Assembly: GCA_009780765.1 (NCBI GenBank)
Contig: WQZK01000131.1
Coordinates: 1 to 5,824, forward strand
Length of the DNA: 5,824 nt
DNA from: Defluviitaleaceae bacterium
GTDB lineage: Bacteria > Bacillota > Clostridia > Lachnospirales > UBA5962
Reading direction: 5' to 3'
Shown here in pieces: positions 4,336 through 5,824 of the stretch. The notes beneath the pieces were generated by a model, which searched no databases, was not told the origin of the DNA, and saw only the letters and a list, made by a program, of their open reading frames with translations. The translations under genes were made by a program, and so were the position numbers. Position 1 is the first letter of the stretch. Every line of letters begins with the position of its first letter.

Positions 4336-5824
4336 TAAAACTTCTTTTAAATATTTTGCAGTATATGAACCCTTTGATTTTACAACCTGCTCCGGCGTGC
4401 CTTTTGCAACGATTTTGCCGCCACCATCGCCACCTTCAGGGCCTAAGTCTATAATATAATCAGCAGTTTTTATTACATCAAGATTATGCTCAATAACAAC
4501 AACAGTGTTTCCGCCCTCTGTGAGCCTTTGGAGTATGCCTATAAGCTTATGAACATCGTAGGTATGAAGCCCTGTTGTTGGCTCGTCTAAAACATACACA
4601 GTTTTACCTGTGCTTCTCTTAGAAAGCTCTGTTGCAAGCTTAACCCTTTGAGCTTCGCCACCTGAAAGAGTTGTAGAAGACTGACCTAACTTGATATAAG
4701 AAAGCCCAACCTCGTTAAGCGTTTGCATCTTATCTTTAAGGCGTGGAATATTTTCAAAAAATGTGTATGCTTCTTCGATCGTCATATCTAAAACATCGGC
4801 TATATTTTTGCCTTTATACGTAACTTCCAAAGTTTCTCGATTATATCTCTTTCCACCGCAAACTTCGCAAGGAACATAAATATCAGGCAAAAAGTGCATC
4901 TCAATTTTTATTATGCCATCGCCCGAGCAAGCCTCGCAACGCCCACCTTTAACATTAAAGCTAAATCTGCCTTTTTGATAGCCTCTGATTTTTGCTTCGG
5001 TAGTTTCGGCAAAAACATCACGCACAATGTCAAAAACACCCGTATAAGTTGCAGGGTTAGAACGTGGAGTTCGCCCTATTGGTGATTGGTCTATATTAAT
5101 TATTTTGTCTAAATTTTCAATACCATCCATAGATTTATGCTTGCCTGGTTTATATCTTGCACCGTTTAAATCTCTCGCAAGCCTTTTATACAAAATTTGA
5201 TTTACTAAAGACGACTTGCCTGAACCTGAAACCCCCGTGATACAGGTAAATATGCCAATCGGTAAATCTACATTAATATTTTTCAAATTATTTTCAGATG
5301 CACCCTTAATTTTTAAATAGCCATTTTCTGCTTTTCTGCGAACTTCTGGCACTTCTATTTTTTTTCTTCCGCTTAAATAATCTCCCGTTATTGAATTTTC
5401 ACAAGTTAAAATCTCTTCTGGTGTACCCGCAAAAACAACTTCGCCACCGTTTGTGCCAGCCATCGGCCCAATATCAACAATGTAATCAGAAAGAAGCATT
5501 GTATCAGTATCATGCTCAACGACAATCAGTGTGTTTCCAATATCTCTAAGATGTGTGAGTGTTTTTAAAAGCTTATCATTATCACGTTGGTGAAGACCAA
5601 TACTCGGTTCGTCTAAAATATACACAACGCCAACAAGACCCGAACCAATTTGCGTAGCTAACCTAATTCTTTGCGACTCTCCGCCAGAAAGAGTTGATGC
5701 CGTTCTTGCAAGCGTTAAATAATCAAGCCCAACATCAACTAAAAAGCCAACCCTTGCGTTTATCTCTCTAAGAATTTGACCTGCAATTTGCATTTGGGTA
5801 CTTCCTAATTTCAACCCATCAAAA
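4333..5824 (-). CDS. uvrA: Excinuclease ABC subunit A (UvrA), C-terminal half, 5' end outside window
   Basis: UvrA is the damage-sensing ATPase that loads UvrB in nucleotide excision repair. The visible 496 residues are about the last half of a protein that is usually near 940. The frame stays open to the right edge (F-D-G-L-K-L...), so the gene is cut by the window and does not start at the TTG at 5814. Counting from the first full codon (5823): ABC signature LSGGESQ (45-51) and Walker B ILDEP (69-73) of the first ATPase; Walker A GVSGSGKSS (197-205) of the second; a CxxC...CxxC zinc module (C296, C299, C319, C322); signature LSGGEAQ (386-392); and Walker B VLDEP with D413-E414. All motifs are intact. 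The C-terminus KYLKEVL and stop TAG at 4335-4333 look normal. Any SOS operator would lie outside the window. Confidence 0.97.
   Translation of the reverse strand, partial: FDGLKLGSTQMQIAGQILREINARVGFLVDVGLDYLTLARTASTLSGGESQRIRLATQIGSGLVGVVYILDEPSIGLHQRDNDKLLKTLTHLRDIGNTLIVVEHDTDTMLLSDYIVDIGPMAGTNGGEVVFAGTPEEILTCENSITGDYLSGRKKIEVPEVRRKAENGYLKIKGASENNLKNINVDLPIGIFTCITGVSGSGKSSLVNQILYKRLARDLNGARYKPGKHKSMDGIENLDKIINIDQSPIGRTPRSNPATYTGVFDIVRDVFAETTEAKIRGYQKGRFSFNVKGGRCEACSGDGIIKIEMHFLPDIYVPCEVCGGKRYNRETLEVTYKGKNIADVLDMTIEEAYTFFENIPRLKDKMQTLNEVGLSYIKLGQSSTTLSGGEAQRVKLATELSKRSTGKTVYVLDEPTTGLHTYDVHKLIGILQRLTEGGNTVVVIEHNLDVIKTADYIIDLGPEGGDGGGKIVAKGTPEQVVKSKGSYTAKYLKEVL

Noticed and set aside
4894..5085. 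Open frame of 63 codons on the plus strand
   Set aside because: It is antisense to the UvrA zinc-module region, which is highly conserved coding sequence, and has no recognisable protein features.
5812..5824. UvrA beginning at the TTG at 5814
   Set aside because: The frame continues open to the window edge, and the visible part begins in the middle of the first ATPase region, so this is an internal Leu codon of a truncated gene.
1..5824. CRISPR arrays, insertion sequences, tRNA or rRNA genes
   Set aside because: I found no regularly spaced repeats, no transposase-like protein, and no cloverleaf or rRNA-like sequence; the window is almost entirely protein coding.

Overview
The window is AT-rich, and every recognisable gene lies on the minus strand, so transcription runs from high to low coordinates. 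Low GC, purine-rich Shine-Dalgarno (SD) sequences, use of TTG as a start and tightly packed genes point to a low-GC Bacillota, most likely a member of Clostridia. This is inference from composition and protein style; no rRNA or other taxonomic marker is present.

In transcription order the layout is as follows. (1) The C-terminal half of uvrA (nucleotide excision repair) enters from the right edge and ends at 4333. (2) A candidate extended -10 promoter overlaps the end of uvrA. (3) Two tandem paralogous HAD-superfamily phosphatases follow. Each is 220 residues once its start is corrected, they align without gaps, and they are about 61% identical. (4) Next come a small acidic clostridial protein of unknown function and a DUF2809-type (VanZ-like) membrane protein. 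Items 3 and 4 are joined by overlaps or gaps of 1-3 nt and look like one operon. (5) About 150 nt without a gene (1980-2129) holds three successive hairpins, an orphan strong SD and a weak promoter candidate. (6) A second tight cluster contains an exported VanY-type D,D-carboxypeptidase (peptidase M15B), a nucleotidyltransferase-fold protein, a Nudix hydrolase, and the first codons of another gene that leaves the window at the left edge.

Functions are mostly housekeeping or accessory: DNA repair (UvrA), phosphate-ester hydrolysis (the HAD pair), cell-wall trimming (VanY-type enzyme), and nucleotide or nucleotidyl chemistry (nucleotidyltransferase and Nudix). I see no transposase, integrase, CRISPR array, tRNA or rRNA, and no clear new defence or biosynthetic system. 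The points most worth a second look are the HAD pair, whose cap domains have diverged far more than their cores; the hairpin-rich leader upstream of the VanY-type gene; and the VanY-type protein's amphipathic C-terminal tail, encoded where it overlaps the next gene.
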